The notes beneath the pieces are model-generated. The model worked only from the letters and a program-made list of their open reading frames with translations. It made no database searches and was not told where the DNA came from. Below are positions 8,448 through 15,384 of a stretch of 64,000 nucleotides of DNA, in pieces. The stretch spans positions 1-64,000 of the IMG/VR virus record IMGVR_UViG_3300033984_000268, one strand, 5' to 3'. This stretch comes from a virus. Both the position numbers and the translations under genes were made by a program. The first letter of the stretch is position 1, and each line of letters opens with the position of its first letter.

Positions 8448-10089
8448 AACAAAAACAGAAGAATTTTTAAGAGCAATTAAATTGCCAGAAGAAACAAAAA
8501 CGTATGCTGTAATCGGACATGGTTACATAATCGATAAGGTTAGAGAAATGCTTGCGTTAAAAGGGTTCGTTGTAACAGAAGAACTATATAAAGGTGAGAA
8601 CAAAGGACAGGAAGCAATGGCTTTTATGCAGCTGGAAAATTCAAAAGATCCAGACATGGGAATGACATTCAACTGGACCAATTCCTACAACAAAAAATTG
8701 AAATTTTCATGTGCTATTGGTGGATTTATCTACGACAGCAAAGTACCATTTGTATCATCTGATTCTAAATCAAGATACAATAGATTACACAAAGGAACTG
8801 CATTAAGTGAAACAACTGAAGTGATTGAACAAATGATTGAACAAGCCGAAGAACATTTCGATAAAATTATTGAAATGAAACAAAAATTTGCAAGCATAGA
8901 CGTGTCAAGAAAAGACTACGCTAAACTTATGGGTTTACTTTATTTTGATAAACAGGCAATCAGTTCAGAACAAATAAACATTGTAAAACGTGAATACGAT
9001 AAACCTTCGTTTAAATGTAATCATCCAGGAACATTGTGGAGCTTGTATAAAACAATTATGTTTGCTATTGTAGATCAATCGCCAAACCAATGGTATCAAC
9101 AGCAAATTAAAATCAACAACTACGTTCAAATCTTGTACAATATTGCACATGAAGACAATCGTGATGGAGATAACTTTGTAGCTGAAGATGAACCAGAAAT
9201 GCAAGTATCGTTAACAATGACGGATGAACAAATCGAAATGGCTGAATCTGAATATGCTTATCCATTAGAAACAGTAGGTGTAAGAGAATTTCCATTGGAA
9301 GATGGTCAGTATGGAAAACCTTTTGATGAAGAAAATCCATTAGTTGAAGGTGAGGTGACTTTAGATATAATTCCTGTAGAAGAAAAGTCTGAAGAGCTCC
9401 AAGAGATTGATAAAGTCCTTGCTGAAAAAGAACAACCTGCTGTATCATTCTTTGATTCAATTGACAAAAAAGATACACCTGCAGATTTTCCTCCAATTGG
9501 TTGTGAAGCAACATGTGAGAACTGTGGTTCAGAAGATGTAATCTTTAATGCATCAGCTCAAATGATTTGTGATAATTGTGGTCACGAAGAAGACACTGGA
9601 TTAGGTGATGATGAATTCGAAGAACCAGAACAAGTTTTTGAAGAAGAAGAAGATGAATTGAATGATATGTTCTTAAATGAAGATACATCAGATTCATTCG
9701 TAGAAGTTGACGAAATAGTTCTTCCTACAGAAAAACCTATTGAAGATGAATTTTCAATGGAAGAAGTTCCATGGCAAACAACTGAAACTCCTGAACAAAT
9801 GAATGCATTGCGTAATGCAATGATTGCAGATGAAGAATCATCAGTTATGCCTGAACCAGCAAAACAAACTAATGTAGAAGATTTGTTTGATTTAGAAGAA
9901 GATTTCAATTTTGATGAAGAACCTGAACCTGTAGTTATACCTGTAGCAAAAACAGTTAAGAACCCTAAAATAGGAGAGTTCATTGAGCGTTTCTATAAAG
10001 GTGATCCGAATCAAGCTGACTTGCAAGTTACTGAAACAGAACAATACACTATCGTGGAATTAAATACACACGAAACTTTTGTACTTTAA
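8437..10089 (+). CDS. DUF932-like protein with zinc ribbon and acidic C-terminus
   Basis: The start is ATG 8437, overlapping the polymerase stop; an in-frame TTG at 8401 lies deep in the polymerase gene and is unlikely. Of 550 aa, residues 1-240 look like a DUF932-type phage/plasmid domain by overall pattern (FNWTNSYNKKLKFSCAIGG, later TLWSLYKTIMFAIVDQSP), but I hold this loosely. A zinc ribbon follows: C360-x2-C363 and C378-x2-C381, with an extra Cys at 356. The rest, before and after the ribbon, is strongly acidic (many EE and DE) and probably disordered. This suggests a nucleic-acid or polymerase-associated factor. A terminator lies directly after the stop. Confidence 0.6.
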   Translation: MQNRTKTEEFLRAIKLPEETKTYAVIGHGYIIDKVREMLALKGFVVTEELYKGENKGQEAMAFMQLENSKDPDMGMTFNWTNSYNKKLKFSCAIGGFIYDSKVPFVSSDSKSRYNRLHKGTALSETTEVIEQMIEQAEEHFDKIIEMKQKFASIDVSRKDYAKLMGLLYFDKQAISSEQINIVKREYDKPSFKCNHPGTLWSLYKTIMFAIVDQSPNQWYQQQIKINNYVQILYNIAHEDNRDGDNFVAEDEPEMQVSLTMTDEQIEMAESEYAYPLETVGVREFPLEDGQYGKPFDEENPLVEGEVTLDIIPVEEKSEELQEIDKVLAEKEQPAVSFFDSIDKKDTPADFPPIGCEATCENCGSEDVIFNASAQMICDNCGHEEDTGLGDDEFEEPEQVFEEEEDELNDMFLNEDTSDSFVEVDEIVLPTEKPIEDEFSMEEVPWQTTETPEQMNALRNAMIADEESSVMPEPAKQTNVEDLFDLEEDFNFDEEPEPVVIPVAKTVKNPKIGEFIERFYKGDPNQADLQVTETEQYTIVELNTHETFVL

Positions 10090-10099
10090 ATTATTAATC

Positions 10100-10127
10100 A
10101 GCCGCATCTTAATTGGTGCGGCTTTAT
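10100..10127 (+). terminator. Intrinsic terminator after DUF932-like gene
   Basis: AGCCGCA (10100-10106) pairs with TGCGGCT (10117-10123) around a 10-base loop, followed by TTATCTT. The U-tract is weaker than at 5352-5357, so some readthrough to the helicase gene is expected. The helicase start is about 10 bases downstream. Confidence 0.75.
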
Positions 10128-10136
10128 CTTAAATCT

Positions 10137-11456
10137 ATGAGCAATACAATTTTTGACACACGTCGTGTGCAAATAGAATACACCCCTGGTCAAAGAACTG
10201 CTCTTGAAAAAGTAGAAGAATTTTTACGAGGTAGTGACAACTTCTTTTTACTTGCAGGTTATTCAGGTTGTGGTAAAACAACCATTGCTGAAAACATTGC
10301 AACGTATGCAAAAGCAGACCTGATGGCTCCAACAAATGCAGCTGTTAACAGGTTAAAAGAAAAAATTAATACAGGAAGTTCATTCACCCAATTTTCTACA
10401 ATACATAGAGTGTTGTTTTCACCTGGAGAAAAGAAAGGAAAGTTTTTTGAAAAAGGTGGATTAAGGCCTAATAAGACTTACATCATTGATGAATGTTCTA
10501 TGATTGACAAGTACGTTCTTGAAGTAATTATGAAGCGTGCTAAAGAAGGTCGCTGTAAAATTATATTCATGGGAGATAGCTTTCAGCTAGAACCAGTAGG
10601 GGAAAACCCTTTCATCTTTGATTGGGAAAATTCTTATCCTGAAGACTTTTTAGTAGAGAATAAGTATGAACTTACCGAAGTTAAAAGATATGATGGGAAT
10701 TTGCTTAAAATCGCAACAGAAATGCGTACAAGTAAAGAACCAGCATTCAATGCAATCGATAACGATGACTTAATCATAGCAGATAAGTTTACAACATCAT
10801 TGATTAAAGACATCAAGAATGCATCAAGTTATGTTGTATTAACATCTACCAATGCTAAACGTGTAACCTATAACAGAAAAATTCGTTCTGCTCGTTTCAA
10901 ACTTAATGGTAATGACTTGAATTATGCAATGAACAAAGACAAGTTAGTTAGTGTAAGCAATAGTTCGTTGTTTTCCAATGGAGAAATCTATGTGTTAGAA
11001 GATGCAAAACTAATGCAAGAGTTTACTATCACTGTTGAGCATAAACGCGAAGAAGATGGTTACAAAACATATCGTGCTTTAATTTACACAGAAGGTGACC
11101 GTACTACATTATTGATACCAGATTTAGAAGAACCATCATTGCAAGGCCCAACAATCATTAAATCTTTTGACAGAGGGCATAGCGTACTCCCACAACATCT
11201 ATACAAACTTTTAATAAATGAATGGACAGATAAATTTGGTAATAAGAAAAAAATGTTGCAAAAACACGTTATCGTTTCTACTTATGGTTATGCAATCAGT
11301 TGTCATAAAGCACAAGGACAAGAATGGGATAATGTGTATATCGATGCCGAATGGTTAATGCCTGTATGGGATTATGCTAAATGGTTCTACACAGCAATCA
11401 CCAGAGCTAAATGTAAAGTTGAAGTTACAACTAATAAATACTTATCAATTAATTAA
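10137..11456 (+). CDS. SF1B DNA helicase (Dda/RecD-like)
   Basis: The 439-aa product from ATG 10137 shows helicase motifs in order: Walker A GYSGCGKTT at residues 41-49, motif Ia APTNAAVNRL, motif II IIDECSMID, motif III FMGDSFQLEPV, then GYAISCHKAQGQEWDNV and FYTAITRAK near the C-terminus. This set and the size match phage Dda / RecD2-type 5'-3' helicases, which unwind DNA ahead of the polymerase or restart forks. The in-frame TTG further upstream lies in the terminator, so I use the ATG. The next gene starts 2 bases after its stop. Confidence 0.9.
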   Translation: MSNTIFDTRRVQIEYTPGQRTALEKVEEFLRGSDNFFLLAGYSGCGKTTIAENIATYAKADLMAPTNAAVNRLKEKINTGSSFTQFSTIHRVLFSPGEKKGKFFEKGGLRPNKTYIIDECSMIDKYVLEVIMKRAKEGRCKIIFMGDSFQLEPVGENPFIFDWENSYPEDFLVENKYELTEVKRYDGNLLKIATEMRTSKEPAFNAIDNDDLIIADKFTTSLIKDIKNASSYVVLTSTNAKRVTYNRKIRSARFKLNGNDLNYAMNKDKLVSVSNSSLFSNGEIYVLEDAKLMQEFTITVEHKREEDGYKTYRALIYTEGDRTTLLIPDLEEPSLQGPTIIKSFDRGHSVLPQHLYKLLINEWTDKFGNKKKMLQKHVIVSTYGYAISCHKAQGQEWDNVYIDAEWLMPVWDYAKWFYTAITRAKCKVEVTTNKYLSIN

Positions 11457-11458
11457 TT

Positions 11459-11731
11459 ATGGCACATTTAGATTTTAAAATAACATCCTGGAAAAGGGTG
11501 TTTGTACCTGATGATAAAATTCAGGAAACAATTCAAAAACTTAAAGAAGGTGAATGCGATACACCTTATGATTTAATAGAAGAAGAAGGCTATTATGAAT
11601 CTACTGGCGACATAGATCAGATTTGTGAAGAGCCAATGATACCTAGTGAAAACTATGGTTGTTCTACACAAGAACTATATGATGAGATGGGTAATATTAT
11701 TTATAGAAATGGAACAGAAGATGACGAATGA
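11459..11731 (+). CDS. Small acidic hypothetical protein (90 aa)
   Basis: First of the string of small genes after the helicase, starting 2 bases after its stop. The product is very acidic, particularly residues 25-65 and the C-terminal ...NGTEDDE, with three cysteines not in a metal-binding pattern. Such small acidic early proteins can be DNA mimics or inhibitors, but no homology is recognised and function is open. Confidence 0.6.
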   Translation: MAHLDFKITSWKRVFVPDDKIQETIQKLKEGECDTPYDLIEEEGYYESTGDIDQICEEPMIPSENYGCSTQELYDEMGNIIYRNGTEDDE

Positions 11732-12044
11732 TGATGAACCATTAATGAAAATGGGAGCTCCCACACAAGCTGAAAAGTTATTGTGGGAGCGACATTCCAA
11801 TCAATTACTTTCAGAGCAAGTGAAAGAGTTGGAACTGGAATTAAAAAAAACACAAAAGGAATTTGCTGAATACAAAAGCACTGTGCTAAACAACAACATT
11901 GCACAGATGTTGAACAAACTTAATCGAATGAAAGATGAAAAAGTTTTCACTATAGAAAAGATTAAGAAGTTACAACAAGACAATGAAAAGTTGCTACAGA
12001 GATGCATAAAGTATCAAATCGAACTACGACCAATAAATGAGTAG
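11721..12044 (+). CDS. Coiled-coil hypothetical protein (107 aa)
   Basis: The start is ATG 11721, overlapping the previous gene by 11 bases; an earlier in-frame ATG (11646) would overlap it by 86. Residues 25-100 form an almost uninterrupted charged helix with heptad-like Leu and Met (EQVKELELELKKTQKEF), so it probably oligomerises as a coiled coil. No enzyme motif is seen. It ends in TAG overlapping the next start. Confidence 0.6.
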   Translation: MTNDDEPLMKMGAPTQAEKLLWERHSNQLLSEQVKELELELKKTQKEFAEYKSTVLNNNIAQMLNKLNRMKDEKVFTIEKIKKLQQDNEKLLQRCIKYQIELRPINE

Positions 12045-12252
12045 TTGGACTGGTTTTAGCGAAGAAACAGCAGCAATCAAAGAAGTAAATCTTGAAATCG
12101 AAAGGTTTCAAAAAAAGATGGAAGCGTTTAAATTAAGAATGGCAAAGGAGCTTCTTGAAAAACGTCCATCATATACAATAAAAGAACGTGGTGCAATCAA
12201 ACGTGCGGCATTAGATTTAAGAGAGTCCTTATTATTAATAACAAAATTATGA
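12037..12252 (+). CDS. Small helical basic protein (71 aa)
   Basis: The start overlaps the previous stop by 8 bases and the stop overlaps the next start (ATGA). The product is predicted helical and mostly basic, with KERGAIKRAALDLRESLL near the end. No family is recognised. The regular overlapping arrangement is the main support. Confidence 0.55.
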   Translation: MSSWTGFSEETAAIKEVNLEIERFQKKMEAFKLRMAKELLEKRPSYTIKERGAIKRAALDLRESLLLITKL

Positions 12253-12470
12253 GCAAATATAAAATTGACAGAGCAAATAGCAGAGATGACTATGACAACA
12301 TGTGTTTCCAACCATCTGATGGTGGATTATATGACAAAGAAATTGCGTTAAGTCTTCTTGAAAATAGATCTGGTGGAAGTATGCAGAATGCAAAAACTGG
12401 CGCAGGTTTTATGGTAAGTTATAACCGAAATGAAAATGATTGGTTAAGAAAGAAATTAAAAATCAAGTGA
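12249..12470 (+). CDS. Small hypothetical protein (73 aa)
   Basis: It overlaps both neighbours by 4 and 1 bases. The N-terminus is polar with many Asp and Arg, the middle is Gly/Ser/Asn-rich, and the C-terminus is basic (WLRKKLKIK). No motif or family is recognised. Confidence 0.55.
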   Translation: MSKYKIDRANSRDDYDNMCFQPSDGGLYDKEIALSLLENRSGGSMQNAKTGAGFMVSYNRNENDWLRKKLKIK

Positions 12471-12925
12471 TGGAAAGAAGATTTACAGTTTGGGTAGGTG
12501 GTAGTGAAGCAAATGACAACTATCTAACCCAAAAAGAAGCAGAAAGTTTAGCAGCTAATTGTATAGCTACAGGTTATAATGATACAGTAATTCAAGAACT
12601 AACAGGTTCTATTACAGCATCTGATTTTATTTCATGGTATTTTTCAGATGAAGATGATGTATTGAATATTGGTAGAGAAGTCATCAGTGCAATAAAAACC
12701 GCAGGTTCTAGTACAATAACAGTAAAAAGTTTATTTGATTCCTGTGGATACATACCAGCAGATAAATGTACAATGTTTGTAAAGGTTGATGATGATTATG
12801 AATTTGAACCAAATGATTTAATCTTTGTTGATGACTTGACTGAAATAAAAGAATGTCACAAATGTCACCAGGAATACAATGGTGATTTAGATTATTGTCC
12901 TAAATGTTTAACATGCGTATCATAA
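12470..12925 (+). CDS. Hypothetical protein with C-terminal zinc ribbon (151 aa)
   Basis: The start at ATG 12470 shares the A of the preceding TGA. An in-frame GTG upstream lies in the neighbouring gene and is not used. Residues 1-125 are acidic and unrecognised. The C-terminal 25 residues hold two CxxC knuckles (ECHKCHQEY and DYCPKC) about 12 residues apart, the usual zinc-ribbon geometry, with one more Cys at the end. A small zinc ribbon at the end of an early phage protein often serves contact with nucleic acid or polymerase; that is inference. Confidence 0.6.
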   Translation: MERRFTVWVGGSEANDNYLTQKEAESLAANCIATGYNDTVIQELTGSITASDFISWYFSDEDDVLNIGREVISAIKTAGSSTITVKSLFDSCGYIPADKCTMFVKVDDDYEFEPNDLIFVDDLTEIKECHKCHQEYNGDLDYCPKCLTCVS

Positions 12926-12929
12926 AATT

Positions 12930-13154
12930 ATGGCTAAAATAGATTACAATAAACACATCTGGGAAGGTTGGACAGTTAGATCATTTATTGATGAACTTGA
13001 ACCAACCTTCAATATGATTATGAATAATGGTTCATGGCAAAAACCATTTGCTTCTAAAGAAGAGTTGAAGGAATGGTGTAAAGACAATCAACCTTATTAC
13101 AAGAAACACATTCCCGGTGTGTACAATCACTTTCTTAAATTAGCAAATTTATGA
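12930..13154 (+). CDS. Small hypothetical protein (74 aa)
   Basis: A compact 74-aa product with many aromatic residues (HIWEGWTVRSF, EWCKDNQPYYKKH) and predicted helices. The start is 4 bases after the upstream stop and the stop overlaps the next start by 4 bases. No family is recognised. Confidence 0.55.
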   Translation: MAKIDYNKHIWEGWTVRSFIDELEPTFNMIMNNGSWQKPFASKEELKEWCKDNQPYYKKHIPGVYNHFLKLANL

Positions 13155-13396
13155 GCAAACAAATAACTATTGGCAGTAGAGTTTATGTAGTACATAAAGA
13201 TTATGCTAATAAAAACAAAGTCAATGGTAGAGTTGTTCTTGCAAGAATAACAGCATTTGTAAATAAAAATGGAAAAGTAAATCCAGAATTTAGATTGATC
13301 GGACAGCCTGGTGCAACACCAGATATTAGCACTTCTCATTATGAGTGGTTTACCGATATTGAATTAGCTATCAATTCAATTAAAACTGATGTATAG
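13151..13396 (+). CDS. Small hypothetical, beta-rich protein (81 aa)
   Basis: The N-terminal 40 residues look like a small beta barrel (ITIGSRVYVVHKDY, then GRVVLARITAFVNKNG), as in SH3-like or KOW-like modules. This is a pattern impression only. It overlaps both neighbours. No family is assigned. Confidence 0.55.
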   Translation: MSKQITIGSRVYVVHKDYANKNKVNGRVVLARITAFVNKNGKVNPEFRLIGQPGATPDISTSHYEWFTDIELAINSIKTDV

Positions 13397-13541
13397 TATT
13401 CACGTACCAGAAGCAAATGGAATGCCTTTAGAAAGGTGGACAGCTTATATGTGGTGCATATTAATTTCAAAAGAACTTACCAAAACTCACTATCTATGTA
13501 CAGTAGATGGTGAGAGTTGGATTAAACCTCATGACGTATGA
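13389..13541 (+). CDS. Very small hypothetical protein (50 aa)
   Basis: A 50-codon frame begins at ATG 13389, inside the end of the previous gene, and stops with TGA 13539-13541 overlapping the next ATG at 13538. It exactly fills the 141-base space between its neighbours and follows the overlap pattern of the block. The product is rich in aromatics (RWTAYMWCILI) and has two Cys. No family is recognised. Confidence 0.55.
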   Translation: MYSIHVPEANGMPLERWTAYMWCILISKELTKTHYLCTVDGESWIKPHDV

Positions 13542-13792
13542 TTTACATTGTATATGAATGCGATAAACATCGCACACATGCATCTACTTGTGTAAAAGAA
13601 ATTTTCACAAGTAAGCAACAAGCACTTTCATTTTACAATAAAGGTGTAAAGTTATTTAAGATGCAGGGAGAATCCGAATGGTTCCTCAACCTAGCTACAC
13701 ATTCACCAAGATTAAATTTAAGTTTGGATAATGATGTGTTGCACGACATGGTGTTAATTAAATCAAATGAAGATGGCTTTGTCAGCAGATGA
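13538..13792 (+). CDS. Small hypothetical protein (84 aa)
   Basis: The N-terminus MIYIVYECDKHRTHASTCVKEIF followed by a helix resembles many small phage proteins with one beta strand and a helix that convert a host or gene-count quantity, but no family can be named. The C-terminal half is Leu-rich. It overlaps the next gene by 26 bases if that gene starts at 13767, or by 20 if it starts at ATG 13773. Confidence 0.55.
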   Translation: MIYIVYECDKHRTHASTCVKEIFTSKQQALSFYNKGVKLFKMQGESEWFLNLATHSPRLNLSLDNDVLHDMVLIKSNEDGFVSR

Positions 13793-14303
13793 TATATCAA
13801 GAGATGATACAATTAGATTGGTCAGGATTGCAATTAAATGTGCAGACCTGTTGCCAGATTTCGATGTGGTAAATGACCTTTACCTAGATGGAAAATCGAA
13901 ATATGTAAAACACGAAATCAAAGAACCTTTTGAAAAGCTTGGAACTGGTTTAGAAAAATTCAGTTCAGCTTTTTTGAAACCATTTGTAGAAGCAGATTCG
14001 CAAACACAAATGGAATTGCAACAAATGTTCCGCGATTTTACAAACCGAGTATGGTTTGTAAACGAAGAAATGACAGCATTGGCTATGTTGTATGCAAAGT
14101 CTAAAAGTATTTCAGCAGACATTGCGGAAATGGAATTTAAAGACATCCCTTTGACATACATCAAGACGTTATGTGATGACTTCAACAAAAAAACTGAAAC
14201 CAAATACAAAGGTGTATTTGGAATGACCGACAAAGATGGTTTAGGATTACCCCACATCATTGAAGGACTTAATAACTTGGGTAAAAAAATAATGCACAGC
14301 TAA
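13767..14303 (+). CDS. Hypothetical helical protein (178 aa)
   Basis: The product is predicted largely helical with mixed charge (RLVRIAIKCADLL, FEKLGTGLEKFSSAFLKPF). ATG 13767 is used, but ATG 13773 is equally possible. Its stop overlaps the MazG-like start as TAATG, so translation of the two is probably coupled. No family is recognised. Confidence 0.6.
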   Translation: MKMALSADDISRDDTIRLVRIAIKCADLLPDFDVVNDLYLDGKSKYVKHEIKEPFEKLGTGLEKFSSAFLKPFVEADSQTQMELQQMFRDFTNRVWFVNEEMTALAMLYAKSKSISADIAEMEFKDIPLTYIKTLCDDFNKKTETKYKGVFGMTDKDGLGLPHIIEGLNNLGKKIMHS

Positions 14304-14683
14304 TGGAAAAACAATTAGAACAAGTAAAAGAATTTCATGAAAAATTTTTGCAAGACATGAACAGCACTCCTGAACTTCTTTCTATAGAAGAATCTAGGTT
14401 ACGTTACGCACTGATGAAAGAAGAGAATCAAGAATATTTGGAAGCTGCAAAAGACGAAGATATTATTGAGATACTTGATGCATGTGCAGACCAGTTGTAC
14501 ATTTTATGCGGAACCATTTTAAAACATGGATTACAAGACATGATTGTTCCTGCATTTAATTTAGTTCATGCAAACAACATGGCAAAGTTAGGACTAGATG
14601 GTAAACCAATCTTTAGAGAAGATGGTAAAATAATTAAGCCTGAAGGATTTGAAAAAGTAGAACTTAAAACATTGTTCAAATGA
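14303..14683 (+). CDS. MazG-like NTP pyrophosphohydrolase
   Basis: The 126-aa protein matches the phage all-alpha NTP-PPase (MazG/HisE-like) type. LRYALMKEENQEYLEA supplies the ExxE metal-binding helix, and EILDACADQLYIL supplies the second ExxxD helix. The tail VHANNMAKLGLDGKPI, with an expected lysine-glycine segment, is typical of these short phage members. Such enzymes hydrolyse nucleoside triphosphates to monophosphates plus pyrophosphate; phage versions clean the nucleotide pool or lower ppGpp-type signals. The substrate here is not known. It overlaps both neighbours. Confidence 0.8.
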   Translation: MEKQLEQVKEFHEKFLQDMNSTPELLSIEESRLRYALMKEENQEYLEAAKDEDIIEILDACADQLYILCGTILKHGLQDMIVPAFNLVHANNMAKLGLDGKPIFREDGKIIKPEGFEKVELKTLFK

Positions 14684-14829
14684 GTGCTGGCATAACATAT
14701 AACGGAAAGGTTGTCTATATCAGGGCAACCTTTGATCAAAGCACAATGGTGCTTGTCAGTTACAAGAAAAAAGGAGCACAGTTTAAAGTACAAACAACTG
14801 AATTAATAGGGTACACAGAAAAAAAATAA
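14680..14829 (+). CDS. Very small basic hypothetical protein (49 aa)
   Basis: A 49-codon frame from ATG 14680 overlaps the MazG-like stop (ATGA) and ends 6 bases before the next ATG. The product alternates beta-type segments (ITYNGKVVYIRATF, STMVLVSYKKKG, AQFKVQTTELIGY) and is basic, like a small three-stranded beta sheet. It fills the space between its neighbours completely. No family is recognised. Confidence 0.55.
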   Translation: MSAGITYNGKVVYIRATFDQSTMVLVSYKKKGAQFKVQTTELIGYTEKK

Positions 14830-14835
14830 AACGAT

Positions 14836-15384
14836 ATGTTTAATCTTGAAGATGAATTAAAAAAAGAAACACAAAAAAGTTATATGTTTCTTTGGCCTTT
14901 GTTGAACTTACCAACAAATATAAAACCTATCAACACGTATTTAGGTTTTAAAGATGCAAACACAGACAAGCCTTTGATAATTGGAATGTTCCACAAAGAT
15001 TTGTTTAATTACAAACAACAGAAAAGAATTCTAGTGCAAAATAAAAATTACCAAGTCTATTTTACAGACGATGGATTTGATTATTTTGTTTTTGAATTAA
15101 AGGATTATAAACATGACTACGCGTTAATTATTAATGGAATGTATTCTGATGTCAGTCAACGTACTAAAAATAGAATCATTGGTTCTTCTGTACATAAAAT
15201 GACTGGACTAGCATTATATCCAGATGATATACGAAATGAAATCGCAGATCTTTTTAATGTAAAAGAAGGACCAAAAGAAATTCTTGGTCCTCCTAATTTT
15301 GAAACTGAACTTATATCAGCGTCTGAACGCATGATTAAATTATTCAAAGGATGCTTTATTAAAACTTGCGAAATTCTTGTTTAA
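14836..15384 (+). CDS. Last plus-strand gene, hypothetical protein (182 aa)
   Basis: A 182-aa soluble protein with many aromatic residues and alternating strands (PLIIGMFHKDLF, YQVYFTDDGFDYFVFELKDY). No family is recognised. It is the final gene of the plus-strand block, and its last 26 bases overlap the end of the giant minus-strand gene at 15359-21433, tail to tail. No terminator follows it, so transcripts from both strands must collide or stop inside coding sequence here. Confidence 0.7.
   Translation: MFNLEDELKKETQKSYMFLWPLLNLPTNIKPINTYLGFKDANTDKPLIIGMFHKDLFNYKQQKRILVQNKNYQVYFTDDGFDYFVFELKDYKHDYALIINGMYSDVSQRTKNRIIGSSVHKMTGLALYPDDIRNEIADLFNVKEGPKEILGPPNFETELISASERMIKLFKGCFIKTCEILV
15267..15291 (-). 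terminator. Candidate weak terminator inside coding sequence
   Basis: AGGACCAA (15267-15274) pairs perfectly with TTGGTCCT (15284-15291) around a 9-base loop. Read on the minus strand the stem is followed by a U-rich TCTTTTAC, and it lies about 70 bases past the end of the late block. It also lies within the last plus-strand gene, so it may simply be coding sequence. It is the only hairpin I see near the junction of the two blocks. Confidence 0.3.

Noticed and set aside
6363-11456. Intein or group I intron in the polymerase or helicase
   Set aside because: All motifs occur once, in order and at normal spacing, with total lengths normal for the families; no homing endonuclease motif is seen.
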